Below are positions 34,433 to 46,983 of a stretch of DNA of 64,000 nt, one piece after another. The notes beneath the pieces are model-generated. The model saw nothing but the letters and a program-made list of their open reading frames with translations, did no database searches and was not told where the DNA came from. The DNA is from Larix kaempferi (lineage: Eukaryota; Streptophyta; Pinopsida; Pinales; Pinaceae): the NCBI GenBank assembly GCA_027924585.1, contig BSBM01000636.1, positions 3,736,001-3,800,000 on the forward strand, in the 5' to 3' direction. Positions within the stretch are counted from its first letter, which is position 1, and each line of letters opens with the position of its first letter. The translations under genes were made by a program, and so were the position numbers.

Positions 34433-36039
34433 ATGGCTGATAAAGGAAAATCTCCCACTGTCATAAATGTTACTGAAAACCCGCTTAAAGAAGGAATTTC
34501 AGAGAGCCCAAATGTTGAAGTAGCAAATCAAGAAAACCTCGTTTCTGATCCTGAGCCTCAAGAGGCATTGTATGTTGTACCTTTTGTAGAAATAGAAGAT
34601 TTAAGGAGGCATACACGATCTTATGTTAGACAGCTAGGTGGTTTAAACGCAGTAAATTTCCTCCCTAGAAAAAAATCTCCTAGAAAAGAGCCACAGTATA
34701 CCCGTGATTCGATTCTTGTGCAAACTTTTGAAGAGCTTGTGAATTTAACTTTAGAAGAAATTGTAGATCCCCTGAACAAGGTCGATATTGAAAACCCAGA
34801 AAATATTTCAGATCAAGAAATTCTTGGAGAACTTATTACTCCAAAGAATACTCCACTGAACTCACCTTACAATTCCCCACCTGATTCTCCACGTAGAGAC
34901 ATGGTTGTACCTGCTTGGAGAGCAAGGGGGGCATTGAATCTAGCTGGGCCATTCCACAATCTTCCCAAAAATCCGGAGAAAGTCTTGCCTAAATTCGACC
35001 CAAGGAAAGCCATTTCAGCCGAAGATCATCTCAAGAGTTTTTATTTAGCCCTGAACCTTTTAGATGTGCAGCATGAAGATGTAGTCTGTAGGCTTTTTCC
35101 ATACACCTTCGAGCCGAAAGTATCATCCTGGTATTTTAGCCTACAACCTAGCTCAATCTCAAGTTGGGATGAATTTGAAAACTGTTTCTTGAAGAAATAT
35201 GGAAACCAAAAGACTGTAGCTACACTTATGAAAGAACTCTTATCCATGAGAATGGAAAAGAAAGAAAAGGTTCGAGACTTTAACCAAAGGTTCACAACAC
35301 TCTTAAATAATTTCAGTGAAGCAAATAAACCAGCGGAAGAATCTCTGGTTGAATATTATACAACAGCTCTCGAAGGACCCATAGCAATGTTTGTTAAAAT
35401 ATCTAAGAAAACCACCCTAATAGAGAACTTCGAAGAAGCTAGAAAGGTAGAAGAAGAGGCGGATAACATTGCTAAACATGCCTTAGACGCTGAAAAAAAA
35501 CCAGCAGCCAGTAAAAAAACCTTGCTCCTCACTAGAGGTAAGGAAGAGTCATCAACAGACATGGAGAATGTAGTTAAGATGATGCAGAAGTTATCTAATA
35601 AAATTGTAGATCTCGAGAAAGATAAGGCTGCTAGTACATCTAGGAAACCTTTCAAGCCATTTTATAAAAAGAGGGAAGACAACGATCAAACTCATCCACC
35701 CATGAAGACCCCCCTGTTTTAAACCTCAATGAAATAGGGATGGAAAACTTCTGCACCTTTCATCAAGAACCGCATTCAGAGAAGAGCTGCCCACAATGGA
35801 TTAACTCTATGAGTCTAGTCATGAACCAAATGCTGGATTCACAGATTCCAGACCAAGATGATCCTCTAGAGGAATCAAGCCCTGGATTAGAGGAACCAAC
35901 CCCGGACACTACTATGGTGCTATGGGATTGGGTACCTATGACTGAATTAGTAGAAGAAGATCCCATAGAAAGCTCTCTCTCTACCGTGAACGTTGCTACT
36001 CGCAGTAAAGGCCCTATTACGGATCCTGTGCCAGCCTAA
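34433..36039 (+). pseudogene. Tat-like gag with zinc finger, one frameshift
   Basis: Starting at ATG 34433, the gag has an N-terminal acidic and proline-rich part (about residues 1-180) and a retrotransposon gag/capsid domain (about 34979-35480: AEDHLKSFYLALNLL...WDEFENCFLKKYG...VRDFNQRFTTLL). A Lys-rich tail follows. At a C-run (35709-35714) the frame shifts. In the new frame lies a CX2HX4HX4C zinc finger (FCTFHQEPHSEKSCP, about 35746-35790). A second shift near 36035 returns to the original frame shared by protease and pol. The two shifts cancel, so they look like decay rather than programmed frameshifting. Confidence 0.85.
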
Positions 36040-36157
36040 AGTTTCAAAAGAACTACCTAGAAGGCATATAACAATCATTCCACCGTAGCCTAAAGCTAAC
36101 CAAACAGCGGCCAAACAGCCAAACGTTGACACCATAGTTTAGCAACCTAAGGTCACG

Positions 36158-37441
36158 ATGAGTAAAACAGATCATCCAGCCCGAATCGGGAACGAGTCTG
36201 ATATAGGATATGACATTATTGAAGATATAAAGAAAGTCAAAGCAAATGTGTCAATATTTGACATGTGCAGTTTGCCCCATCAACGAGACAAGCTACTGCA
36301 TGTTCTGCATCCCCAGCCCAGCACTCCATTAACAAACTCTCAAGAAGATCCCAAAATTAATGAGTCTAGTATCGATGGGAAATCTAAATCTCAAACATTG
36401 CCTTTCCTGTTGACCTTTGAAATTTTCAATCATAATGTTCACAATTGTTTGGTAGATTTTGGAGCATCTTCAAACATCATGCCACTGTCAATTTGTAAAA
36501 AAATTAACGGGCAGCCTATTCCATCTCTGGCCCAAATTATCCAGTTAGATAGGATTGCTGTCAAAGTAATTGGGGAAATGAAAGATGTTCTCATTAGATT
36601 ATCAGCCGACTCTAGAGTCTGTCAGTTTATTGACATAATGGTAGTTGATATTCCTGAAGCCTATGGTCTGATCTTAAGTAGGGACTGGTCTACCAAGCTG
36701 AATGGTTACTTTGCAACTGATTGGTCTCATCTGTGGTTGCCTTATCAAAACAGGCAGAATCAGATCAAAGTCCTAAGAGAACCACACATGAAGCAAAATG
36801 TAACTCAACTAGAGGGAAAGAATGAGGCTGTAACCTTCTCATCCTCGGTTCTGGGGAATTATTTCTTAGAAATCGATCCGGGTAATTATCAGTCTGAAAC
36901 CATCAGCCATGAATCAGATGAACAGTCCGATCTCCTTCATTTCTCTCGGACTGATGATGTTGATTGTAATATAGTTAGTTTAGTCACTGAATTAGATCAT
37001 AGAAATACTAACTTAGCTAAATCAAAAGATATTTTTTGGACATTATACTTTGACGGTTCTAAAACTCTGGAAGGATCTGGAGCCAGTTGTGTTCTGATGG
37101 ATCCAAGAAGAAACAAGTATTTTTTGTCTTGTAGATTAGAATTTGATTGTACTAACAACACGGCTGAATATGAAGCTTTGGTACATGGATTAAAGAAGGC
37201 CATTGGTTTAAATGTTAAATACCTGAAGGTTTTTGGTGACTCAGAAATAGTTGTAAGACAGGTAAGAGACACCATTCATTGTCTCTCACCTCATTTGAAG
37301 GGTTATCAGGCTGAGGTATGGGATTTAATTATGCATTTTGACACTTTCAATATAAAGTCTATTCCTAGATTGCAAAATTCTGCAGTTGATTTGTTAGCAA
37401 CATCCGCCTCTAGATTGGTGCCATCTAATAACAAATGCTGA
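36158..37441 (+). pseudogene. Aspartic protease followed by archaeal-type RNaseH
   Basis: The frame continues from gag after TAG codons at 36086 and 36140. The protease active-site motif reads DFGA at 36455-36466 where the family has Asp-Ser/Thr-Gly-Ala, so the Ser is replaced by Phe. A second RNaseH of the archaeal type then runs about 37028-37420: LYFDGSKT with the first Asp, NNTAEYEAL with the Glu, VFGDSEIVVRQV with the next Asp, and a C-terminal NSAVDLLA. This domain lies before RT. The frame ends at TGA 37439 but resumes in phase. Confidence 0.85.
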
Positions 37442-39736
37442 ATTGAATTAATTTTCAGGCCCTCCGTTCCCGATAACATCACAAAATTCAGAGTTTTCGA
37501 TGATGACGAACAGATTATCAGTTTTCTAACGAACGAAGACAGCTTCCAAGGGGCTGTGATAGATGAAGAAGAACACGATTCTGATTTGCTAAAGAAGGAT
37601 GCAGATAAAGGAAATTTCATCCCCAAAGGGGTAAGGTCACTCGAAATGCTGTTCGACCTTCAAAATAAGTTCAAATGGCTAGCTAATACCAAAACTAACA
37701 GTTCATCGATGCAACATGAGTTAGTTAATTTAGGTACCGAGGCAGAACCAAAATTTGTCAATCTTGGCAAATGTTGTTCACCGGGAGAAAGAGATAGGTT
37801 CATCAAACTGTTTAAGCAATATAAGGATGTTTTTGCATGGACCTATGAGGATCTAAAAACGTATGACGTCCGCATTATTCAACATGTTATACCGATGAAA
37901 GCGGGTGTCAATCCATTTCAGCAACAGTTAAGAAGGATGCATCCTACTCTGGAACCTCTGATTCAAAAGGAATTAAAGAAACTCCTGGATGCTAAAATAA
38001 TCTTTAAGGTCCGGCATTCTGAGTGGGTTGCTAACTTAGTTCCCGTAAGAAAGAAGTCAGGAGAGATAAGACTATGTGTAGACTTCAGAAATTTAAACAA
38101 AGCTTCGGATAAAGACAACTACTCCGTCCCTTAAATGGAACAAATCCTTCAAATGGTGTTGGGATCTGAGCTATTTTCTCTGCTCGATGGTTTCTCTGGC
38201 TACAATCAGGTATTAGTAGCTGAAGAATATCGTCTTAAGACTACTTTCCGCACTAAGTGGGGAAATTTCGCATATAGAAGGATTCCATTTGGTCTGATAA
38301 ATGCAGGAGCTACATTCCAACGAGCAATGGATATCGCCTTCCGAGGATTGGGTGGGCAATGTGTTGTTGTATACTTAGATGATGTGACAGTTTTTTCAAA
38401 GAAAAGGGAAGATCATGTTGTCCATCTGAGGCATATTTTTTATTGCTGTCGGAAATATGGTATTTCTTTGAATCCCAAGAAGAGTTTGTTCGCTGTTCCT
38501 GAAGGTAAACTCTTGGGTCATATCATTTCCAAAGGGGGAGTGTCAATAGATCAGGAAAGAGTACAAGCTATCAATAAAATTCCAATGCCTTATAACAAAA
38601 AATCTATGCAGTCCTTTATGGGTACTATCAATTTCGTTCGAAGATTTGTTCTAGATTTCGCACAAATTGTCAAACCATTGCAACATATGGTTAAACAAAG
38701 CATACAGTTCAAGTGGACAGATTTGGAAAAGGACGCATTTAGAGATATTAAGGCAGCTATAGCTAAGGCCCCTTCCTTAACAAGCCCATATTTTGATAAG
38801 GATTTTATCCTGTATACCTTTGCTTCATATGACTCCCTCGCAGCTGTACTCACTCAAAAGGTGGAGTTAGGAGACGAATACCCAATCTCGTTTATGAGCA
38901 CTGGTCTGCAAGGGGCTGAGCTAAACTATCCCGTGGTTGACAAGAATGCATATGCTATCTTCAAAGCAATCAAACAGTTCAGGCCATATATTCTTAAGAA
39001 CAGAACTAAAGTTATAGTTCCCCACCCAGCTGTTAGATCTCTCTTCATTCAAAAGGAACTAGGAGAAAGGAGGGTAAACTGGGTCACAGCTCTTCAAGAA
39101 TATGACTTAGAATTTAAACCGGCCACTATCATCAAAAGACAAGGCTTGTGCAAATTGCTTGCAGGAAAATCGACTGATGAAGAGCAACATTGGAAGAATG
39201 AAGCTGAACTAAACTCGGTTGAAGTATGTCCTATCTTCTCAACTCCTCAGTCATGGTATAGAGATCTGGTGTATTATTTACAGCAAGGATACCTACCTAA
39301 GCACTGGAACTCTAAACAAAGAAGGGCACTCCATTTGAAATCAGCACCTTATCAAATCATTGATGGGATACTGTTCAGAAAGAATTATGATGGAGTTTTC
39401 CTCAGATGTCTAGAAAAGGAAGATGCAAGTAAAGTTGTTAAAGAATTACATGATGGCCCCGCTGGTGGACATTATTCAGGGGAGACAACAGCACACAAGA
39501 TACTTAGAGATGGATATTATTGGCCCACTCTGTTCCGAGATTCCCATACGTATGCACAAAACTGTGATGTATGCCAAAGAAGTGCCGGGAAATTACCTAA
39601 GGTAGCAGGACCCTTGCAACTGGTTATTATCTCTGAGCCTTTTGAGCAGTGGGGTATAGATGTTATCGGAGAAATAAATCCAAATTCTTCGTTGCAACAT
39701 CAATACATCCTAACGGCTATCGACTACTTCACTTGA
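37442..39736 (+). pseudogene. Reverse transcriptase, degenerate RNaseH and integrase zinc finger
   Basis: RT fingers and palm run from about 37880 (IPMKAGVNPFQQQLRR) through LCVDFRNLNKAS. A TAA at 38132 interrupts it. FSLLDGFSGYNQ and YLDD (38372-38383) are intact. The following RNaseH (FILYTFASYDSLAAVLTQ) lacks the first catalytic Asp, as expected in elements that carry a second RNaseH. The integrase N-terminal HHCC finger is clear (HDGPAGGHYSG...CDVCQ, about 39450-39585). The first core Asp is present (GIDVIGEI), and TGA at 39734 (CGA-to-TGA type) closes the frame. Confidence 0.9.
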
Positions 39737-40510
39737 TGGACAGAAGCTATCCCGTTGTGCAAGATCAATGAAGATACAGTCATCAGTTTCTTGAAAGAAA
39801 GCATCATAACCAGGTTTGGGGTTCCAATTTCCCTTGTTTTTGATAATGCTCCCTATTTTTAGTCTTTCAAGATAAATGAATTTTTTTATGAATGGGGAAT
39901 TAAGTTGCATTTTTCAGCCAATTATTACCCTCAAGGGAACGGATTAGCTGAATCTTCAAACAAAAACCTCATTCGAATTCTCAACAAAACTGTGATAGAA
40001 AATCAGCGAAGTTGGCATATAGCTCTCCCAAATGCCTTATGGGAAGACAAGGTGACTCCAAAGAACACATTAGGGGTTTCCCATTCCACTCTTGTCTATG
40101 GCAAGGAAGCCATCCTTCCCCCCAACATCTTGCTCCCATCCTTACAGTTATCCCAAGCCTCTCGGGGTTCTGGTAGCCAAGTCTTACAATCCAGGATCAA
40201 TACCCTGCTTCAACTTGAAGAAGCCCGACAGAAAGCTAAAGACCGATTCCATCAACACCAAGACATAGTTAAGAGATGGTTCGATAAGAGGAAGTCCGGT
40301 AAAAGAATTTTTGAAGTTGGGGATTTAGTCCTGAAATGGGACCATAATCATGAAGGTAAAGGAATGCACACGAAATTCCAACATTTATGGGTAGGTCCGT
40401 ACCAAATTTCGGCAAAGATAGGCCCATCCACTTATAAGTTGATAGATCTCGAGGGAGAAGAAGTAACCCTTCCTCTCAATGGCCTCGCCCTGAAGCAATA
40501 CTTTGCATAG
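39737..40510 (+). pseudogene. Integrase core and C-terminal domain
   Basis: Same frame as upstream pol. The second catalytic Asp (VFDNAPYF) and the Glu (GNGLAESSNK) are present, so the catalytic triad is intact apart from nonsense codons at 39734 and 39860. The C-terminal domain (FEVGDLVLKWDHNHEGKG...GPYQISAKIGPSTYKL) ends with LKQYFA and TAG at 40508. No chromodomain is visible. Confidence 0.9.
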
Positions 40511-41565
40511 TCTCGCTGAGACTTTCTGTACATAAATAAAATTTTCTTTTTGCTTTAGCCTTTTGTTTGCATTATTTTCAGCCATTTTGTTTCTTTTCTT
40601 GTCATTTGAACCTTTGCACAAAGTTTGCTTTCTGAAATCCCCTGCGGTTGAGTTTCTCATCAAGACAGGTCTCTTAAAGAAATCTCACAACCCATGAGTC
40701 TGGAACTATGCTCGAATGAAAGTTTATCTATGTATTGTGCTCTTGCTGAACTTTTTCAGAAGGAAGGAAGCCTACTTTGCTGGTCACACTAATCCTGTTT
40801 AAATAGCAGAGATCTATGACTATCTTTATTACTATCTTTGGGCTCCACCCACTCTCACACTTAAAGGCATCTCAAGAAGGTTATTGAAGTTGGACCCATG
40901 GAAAGTAGCACATCCCGAGGGCATAGGGTATTGAAATGACTCCATGCTGCAAATTTAACAGCCAAAATGGCTTATACTCAAGGGTCTGTTTTCCAGAGAT
41001 TCTCGCCTCAATTGAAGCATGGATGAGACAAAAGCAAAAGCATATAAAGTCAAGAAGGCTATCTAAAAGGACTCAGCTCAAAATAGGCTCCTCTCCGTCC
41101 GTGAGGCTTGATCAAACCAATAAAATCTCTCACTCACACAAAAGGACATTATGGATTGAGGAACCTAAATCAAAGATCATGTCTAAAGAAAATATTTCTG
41201 GAAGGCTCAAACAACAAAATTGTCAAAAGTATAAACATCCAAAAGGATGCAAGCGGCATGGGAATGAGGAACAAGAGCAATAATGTCCATGAGAGAGTTT
41301 TGCAAATCTTGTGGAGTCCGATAGCAGTAGCCATCTGAAAGATGAATCTTCTAAAATGAATCCCATATGTTGGCCCTTTGAGAGTTTTAAAGATGTCTCT
41401 GTCAAAGCTCCCCTTTCCCCAATGGCTAGCAGGTAGTGCCTTCTTCCTTCACCGAGTTTCAAGTGCTCAGCTGAATATTGCATATAAGATGGATGTCTTT
41501 TAATAAGGTTTCGGATCATGGAGGGGAATTTTTCATAGATCTGTGTTCGCCAGCGACTCGCCAAT
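40511..41565 (+). other. Noncoding tail between pol and 3' LTR
   Basis: About 1.05 kb with no supported frame. Short open frames at 40936-41338 look like chance. GGAGGGGAA lies at about 41521-41529, roughly 35 bases before the LTR, and is the only polypurine-tract candidate. It does not abut the LTR as it would in most elements. Confidence 0.55.
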
Positions 41566-41734
41566 TGTTGTTGTAGCAACATCCCCCCCTAAATTTTTGA
41601 ACATATTGGGGCCCCTCCTTTTATTTTTTCTAGAAAGACTGCCTTAAGAGGTTAATTCTCCTTTTTTACTTTGTTTTCAACTGAAGAGCCTGCTTTGAAA
41701 ATTTCAAGTTTTTCTTCTAAGGATAAAATTCATG

Positions 41735-42515
41735 AAATTCTCCTGAAACTGCGGAAGCTATTTGAGAAAGCCTCCCGAAATTGCGGAAGTATTCAAGTTT
41801 GTCTCCCGAAATCCCAGAGAGTTTTCCTCTCGAAATTGTGGGACCATTCAGGTTTCCCTTCTGAAACTACGGGATCCATTCGCATAAGCCTCCCGAAACT
41901 CCGCGGAAAGACTTAGAAATTATTTCTTGAAACTGTGGAAGCTATTTGGGAAAGCCTCTCGAAACGACGGAAGAATTCAAGAAAGCCTCCCGAAACTGCG
42001 GGAGTCATTCGCAAATCTTCCCCGAAGCCGCTGAAGGACTTAGTGTCTTTGAAAAAAAAATCTTAAGTTTTTTCCTCTCGAAGTTGCGGAAGCTATTTGC
42101 GAAATCCTTCTGAAACGGTGGAAGCGTTCACATTATTCTCCCGAAACCCAGCGGAAAGACTTAGACTTTATTCGAGTTGCGGGAGCCATTCGCCAATCCT
42201 TTCCGAAAAGGAGGAACCTTTTTAGGTTTCCCTTCCGAAACTACGGAAGCCTTTGAGTTCTTTTCCTGGGAACCATTCAGGAAAACCTCCCGACACTGCG
42301 GGAAGCTTTGCGAAATTGTTCCGCAATTGCGGAAGCAATTGGCGTATCTCCATCAAAATTGTGGAAAGAAACCCAATATTCTCCCGAAACTATGGGACGA
42401 CTCAGCGAAACCGCTCGCGGCAAGTTTCCAAAGGTTGCATTTCGGAAGTATACGCCAATCTCTTCCGAAACGCCGAGGCAGTTCGCCATAACATTCCGCA
42501 ATTGCGGGTGAAACT
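41735..42515 (+). repeat. Array of about 23 imperfect palindromes in U3 (3' LTR)
   Basis: Same motif family as 28480-29225, with one extra unit at the left. The perfect palindrome TTCCGCAATTGCGGAA recurs at about 42319-42334. Confidence 0.85.
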
Positions 42516-42631
42516 CATAAGTCCGCCCCGCAAGTGACGGTCGCGCACAAATGCCGAGACAGCATGAAATGACCGCGCTGTACAAAATTTAAAACCCCAT
42601 TTTAATGGCACCACCTACCGGTTTAATGCCG

Positions 42632-42654
42632 CACGTGTCTAACCTTTTAAAAGG
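42632..42654 (+). promoter_or_regulatory. G-box and TATA-like box of the LTR gene (3' LTR)
   Basis: CACGTG (42632-42637) and TTTTAAAAGG (42645-42654), matching the 5' LTR. Confidence 0.45.
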
Positions 42655-42787
42655 ACGGTGGGGGTTTGGTTGGTCACATTGTTAGTTTTCATTCAAACAA
42701 ATGCCGTTGAGAAGACTGCGCCGGACCGCTCCAGCTCAGCTCGTCCACGACCGCGTCCACCTCAATCAGCCACTATCTCGTTGCCAG

Positions 42788-43446
42788 GTAGGTTTTTTAA
42801 CCGCTATTTTTCTCTCATCTCCACGTCAAGTTACCTTTGGGTTTTTTTTTTTCCCGTCCATAACGTGGCCGATAGACATTGGTTGCATATGTCGTTATTT
42901 TTGTTTTTAAGGCTGCCGAGGCTCCTTTGGTTTCTCGTTCCTACCAGCTAAAAGCCATAACTGTGACCACCCGAGTTTTTCACCGGCCACATTCCAGGCG
43001 TCGTCACCCTCATTCAAAATTCGAGCCGGCAACACAATGTCTCATAAATGTTATTAATAATAGTAGTGGTCGGCTGAACCCCTCACCTTTTGATAAATGT
43101 GGAAAGCGGTCCCTTGTTTCATCATAAGATTGTTTCAATCCAAGCTCACCCGCCATTGACCATTAGAAGTGCAACGATGAAGGATACCCTCTCTCCTAGG
43201 GATATATGGGAAGCAGGTTGTTGCCATGTCGTATGCTTACCTTTTCGGAAGCATTCCAGACTTTGTCTCCTTAATCAAATCTCATAATCATATTTCTTGT
43301 TTGGAGTGGTTTATTTTGCTTCCCCAACATACAGCTTCATAATTTGTCTATATCTCTCATTAGCATGTTGAATTGGTCCTTCTCTTTGTTAAAATCTCAT
43401 AACAGGTTGCACATTTTTATAATGACTTGTATTTGGTTGCTAGCAG
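42788..43446 (+). other. Inferred 5'UTR intron of the LTR gene (3' LTR)
   Basis: CCAG|GTAGGT donor and TTGCTAGCAG|G acceptor, 659 nt, start ATG 12 bases after the junction at 43459. Confidence 0.55.
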
Positions 43447-43458
43447 GGATAAGCCAGG

Positions 43459-46425
43459 ATGCCAAAAGGTGGTAGAAAGAAAGCTAAAGTGATGGAACCA
43501 GAGCCAGTACCACTTAGGACTGAAACTATGTTCCAAGATACTAAGTGTACCACCGACATTCCTCCCGAAGTCCGTTGGGGCGATATTTACAGGATGATCA
43601 AGGACCAGGATATCCCAGATGCATTATTGGAAGAAGAATAGATCTAACGCAACATCAGAACTTCAGTAATAGCTAGGGCTTCTACCCGCCCTGAATTTTT
43701 CCCATGTTCTGAAGTGATCGGGTCGATACTGGAACATGCTAATAGGGAGACAAGAGTATTACATGACAGCAGGGGAGAGGCCATTGCCTCATTCCACCCA
43801 GCATATATTGCTGCAGCCTATAAATTCTCACGTCCCCAGCAAGCTCTGAGTGATGAATGGTTGGGCCAGATGAACAATATTGAGATGGCCAAAAAATTAT
43901 TGGTTGCAGATAAGCACTTAAGAAAGAGAGGTAATGATGAATACGATGTTCAGAACCTAAGACCTCCTTTTAGGTTAATCGCTCTGATGCTATGCAGAAT
44001 TTTCGGCATGCCCGATGGCACTGTATACATGATACAGTGGGCTCCTATCATACACTTCATAACATTCAAAGGGACTGTGTTTGACTGGGCTACTATCCTT
44101 TCAGACAGTTTGGCATCCATAGTGGCTTCTGCAAGAGAAGGTCTAGCCTTAAAAAAGTCAGAATTTTACATGTCTTCCTATCTCATTGACTATGTTTTGG
44201 CCAAGCTATCTTTTCCCAGCTTAGGTTGCACATGGGATAAAGCCAACACCCCGGTCTACACTGCTTACAAGATAATGTGGGCTCAAAATTACAGAGCTAG
44301 CTATAAGCTCATCTGTTAGGAGTTCATCATGCCTCTATGTGAGCAGATATTCAAGGAAGAGCCCAACTGTCTGTCAGAAAATGCCATGGAGATCCTGGAA
44401 AACTATGGAGATTTTTATTTTTCAGAGAAGGGCACCTACATCAGGATGTTTGGAGGGACCAAATCTCCATACATTTTGCCAAAATACGCCACTGACTATG
44501 TATTCCTCAAGGAAGCAGTGAGACAAATTTTCCTTGATGGGATCGGAGCGGTGCTTAACAAGCAGCATAAGGCTTCTTTCCCTCCTTTACCCTTCTGCAT
44601 AGGAGGCTACAAATTCTCAGGGGTTGCATCAGCTGAGGAGTTTGTTCAAGAGCTGAAAGCTTTCCACTTCGGCGAAGTAATTTTCCATAGAAATGATAGG
44701 CGGGGGAAAGTTGTCGAGCACTGCAAACAAATTTATGCTCATTTTGAATACGCTCATTATTATGATGCTGAGGAAGAGGCATTCAGAGGCATCATCAACA
44801 TGACTGAGCTGCAGATTTGTCGCCAAAGCAGTGGAGAAAGCTCTAGCTCTACCTCAGCCCGAAAAGCCAGCCTACCGAAAGAGAGAGCAGCAGCTGATGC
44901 CCAAGCCCAAGAAGAGCAAAGGTTAAAAGAGGAAGCAAGGTTGCAGCAAGAGGCTGAGGTTGCAAGATTACAGCAAGAAGCTGAAGTGGCAAGATTGCAG
45001 CAAGAAGCAGAAAATGAAAGGCTGCTGAAAGAAGCTGAAGATGCAAAACAGATGGAAGAAAATGAAAATCAGCGGCAAACTGAAGAAGAAGAGAGAAGGA
45101 AACAAGCTGAAGTGGGGCAAAAGACGGAAGAAGAACTCAAGACAGTTGAAGATGCCCAGGCAGGTGGCTCTGGCACCCAGGATATGGAAATAGACATACC
45201 TCAAGCAGGTGTTCCCAGCACCCAAAATGTGGAGGCAGACACAGCACAAGCAGGTGTCTCCGATGCCCAAAATGTGGGAACAGATTCAGCTCAAGTAGTC
45301 CAGACCCCACCCGCAAAAGCGGAAATAAATGTGATAGATCTCCCGATCGTCCCTTACACTCCATCAGAAGAGCATACGGTGTCTCGGTGGGATGAATTTG
45401 TGTATGATAAGAAGAGAAAGGCAGTGGTCCTAAAATCGGAAGAGAGGATAAAGAGACTCTTCCAAGAAGATATTGTTACCCGGCGGGAGACCACAGTAAT
45501 GCAAAATACAAATAAGGCTCCCTTAGCTATGGCATCCGCCACTGTAGAAGGAACAAAAGCAACGTAGGACAATGTGGCCGATATAGTTAGAGAAGTTGAG
45601 TCAACAAAGAGGAGAGCTCGCATGTTACAACATACTGTGGCTAATGAGCAGGCTTACAGGGATCTCGTAGTGAATAGGTATAATCGCCTGTCTGTTGAGC
45701 ATAAGGAATTGTCAGACAAGTATAACCTTTTAGAAGAAGAAAAGGAGCACCTTGCGGTCCAGATGATGGTTTTAGAAGCAGAAAAGAACGACGCAAAAGC
45801 TAGAGTGTCCCATCTAGAAGAAGATAAGCAGGTATTGGTTGAGCAATTAGAAAAAGCAGAGAGCAGAGCAATAGATATGTCTCCCTTCCATGAGCTGTCC
45901 TGTAGCATCCTGAAACAAATGCATGACACTCAGGAGCTAATTACTGAGGAAGTGTGCAAGCTCAAAGCCATGATGGTTAGATTGAAAGAAGTTAATACAG
46001 AGGCCAACAGGCTTAAGGGTAAATATACTCGGGTTAAAGCAAACATCCTAAGCCAGATGGAATGGAGAGAAGGGAAGGTTGATTTCCCCAAGCATCTCCC
46101 ACTCAAATCTGTAGATGGTTTTAATGAAGATATAGCCCTTATGGAATTCTGCAGGAACTATGGCTTTAAGCTAATGGCTAAGATCCAAGGGATAATGGAT
46201 AAAAGTAACGGTCTTTGTCAAAGAATCCATGAAGTGCATGACAAGTGCAAGTTGAGTTTCCCTCAGTCCCTTGATGAGTTCCCGAGCAAAGAGCAACGTT
46301 TATCTGACCTGAAGGAAGAGCCGGGCATCCAAAAGGAATATGTAAAGAAGATTGATGTCTTAGCCATTGATGATATCCATCATTATATTGGGATGTCATC
46401 AATACACAATCATTTGCTTAAATAA
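43459..46425 (+). pseudogene. LTR-encoded coiled-coil protein gene, better copy in 3' LTR
   Basis: One uninterrupted reading phase of 988 codons plus stop, broken only by nonsense codons at 43639, 43645, 44317 and 45565, all sense codons in the other LTR. Residues 1-11 are basic (MPKGGRKKAKV). Residues about 20-460 look globular. About 473-564 is a Glu/Gln/Arg-rich coiled coil with three LQQEAEVAR-type repeats. About 565-640 holds QAGV(P/S)(S/D).QNV repeats and an IDLPIVPYTPSEEH block. About 706-804 is a second coiled coil (VEHKELSDKYNLLEEEKEHL). The C-terminal part is conserved between copies. No catalytic motif is visible. A structural, nucleocapsid-accessory or movement role is speculation. 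Expression from U3 is inferred. Confidence 0.82.
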
Positions 46426-46776
46426 ATCCACCAAGCAGCAGTTGCAGAAATTCAGGGTATTGGGGCAGAGCTTGGTAAAGATGTAACTTCCCAGAAGATC
46501 TTGCTCCCTTCCTCAGAAAATGTAGTTATCAGAGACACTGGTATCTGGTTCAGTTACATTGCAGAAGAGGAAAAGAAAGAAACAGCAGCAGCAGCAGTAA
46601 TAGCCAGTCCAAGTGCTTCTCTCCCAGCAGCAACAGCAGTAACAGCCAGTCCAAGTGCTTCTCTCCCAGCAGCAACAACAGTAACAGCCAGTCCAATTGC
46701 TTCTCTCCCAGCAGCGACAGCAGTAATAGCCAGCCCGAGTGCTTCTTTCCCAGCTGGAGCACCTGCTCGAGAGTGA
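46426..46776 (+). pseudogene. In-frame C-terminal extension with 14-residue repeats (3' LTR)
   Basis: After the shared TAA at 46423 the frame is open for 116 codons to TGA 46774. It includes GTGIWFSYIAEEEKKE-like sequence and four 14-residue Ala/Ser/Pro/Thr units. The DNA period is 42 bp, and unit junctions differ by 12 bp between LTRs. Confidence 0.55.
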
Positions 46777-46983
46777 ACATGCTGATATTAAGGCGGTGAT
46801 TCCTATTTTTTGTAATTTGGCCTTCATATGTCTAAAGCGTAGAGCCATTGGACAGCTGTCCTTTTCTTTTTTAAGTAATTTTTTGTTTAAGAAAGGGTCA
46901 CGTTTTTGTCTATTAAAAGAGAAAAGTCTGAAGAAGACATGTGTCTAGAGCCAGGTGGCAGCCCAAGAGGCGTTTTGTAATAA

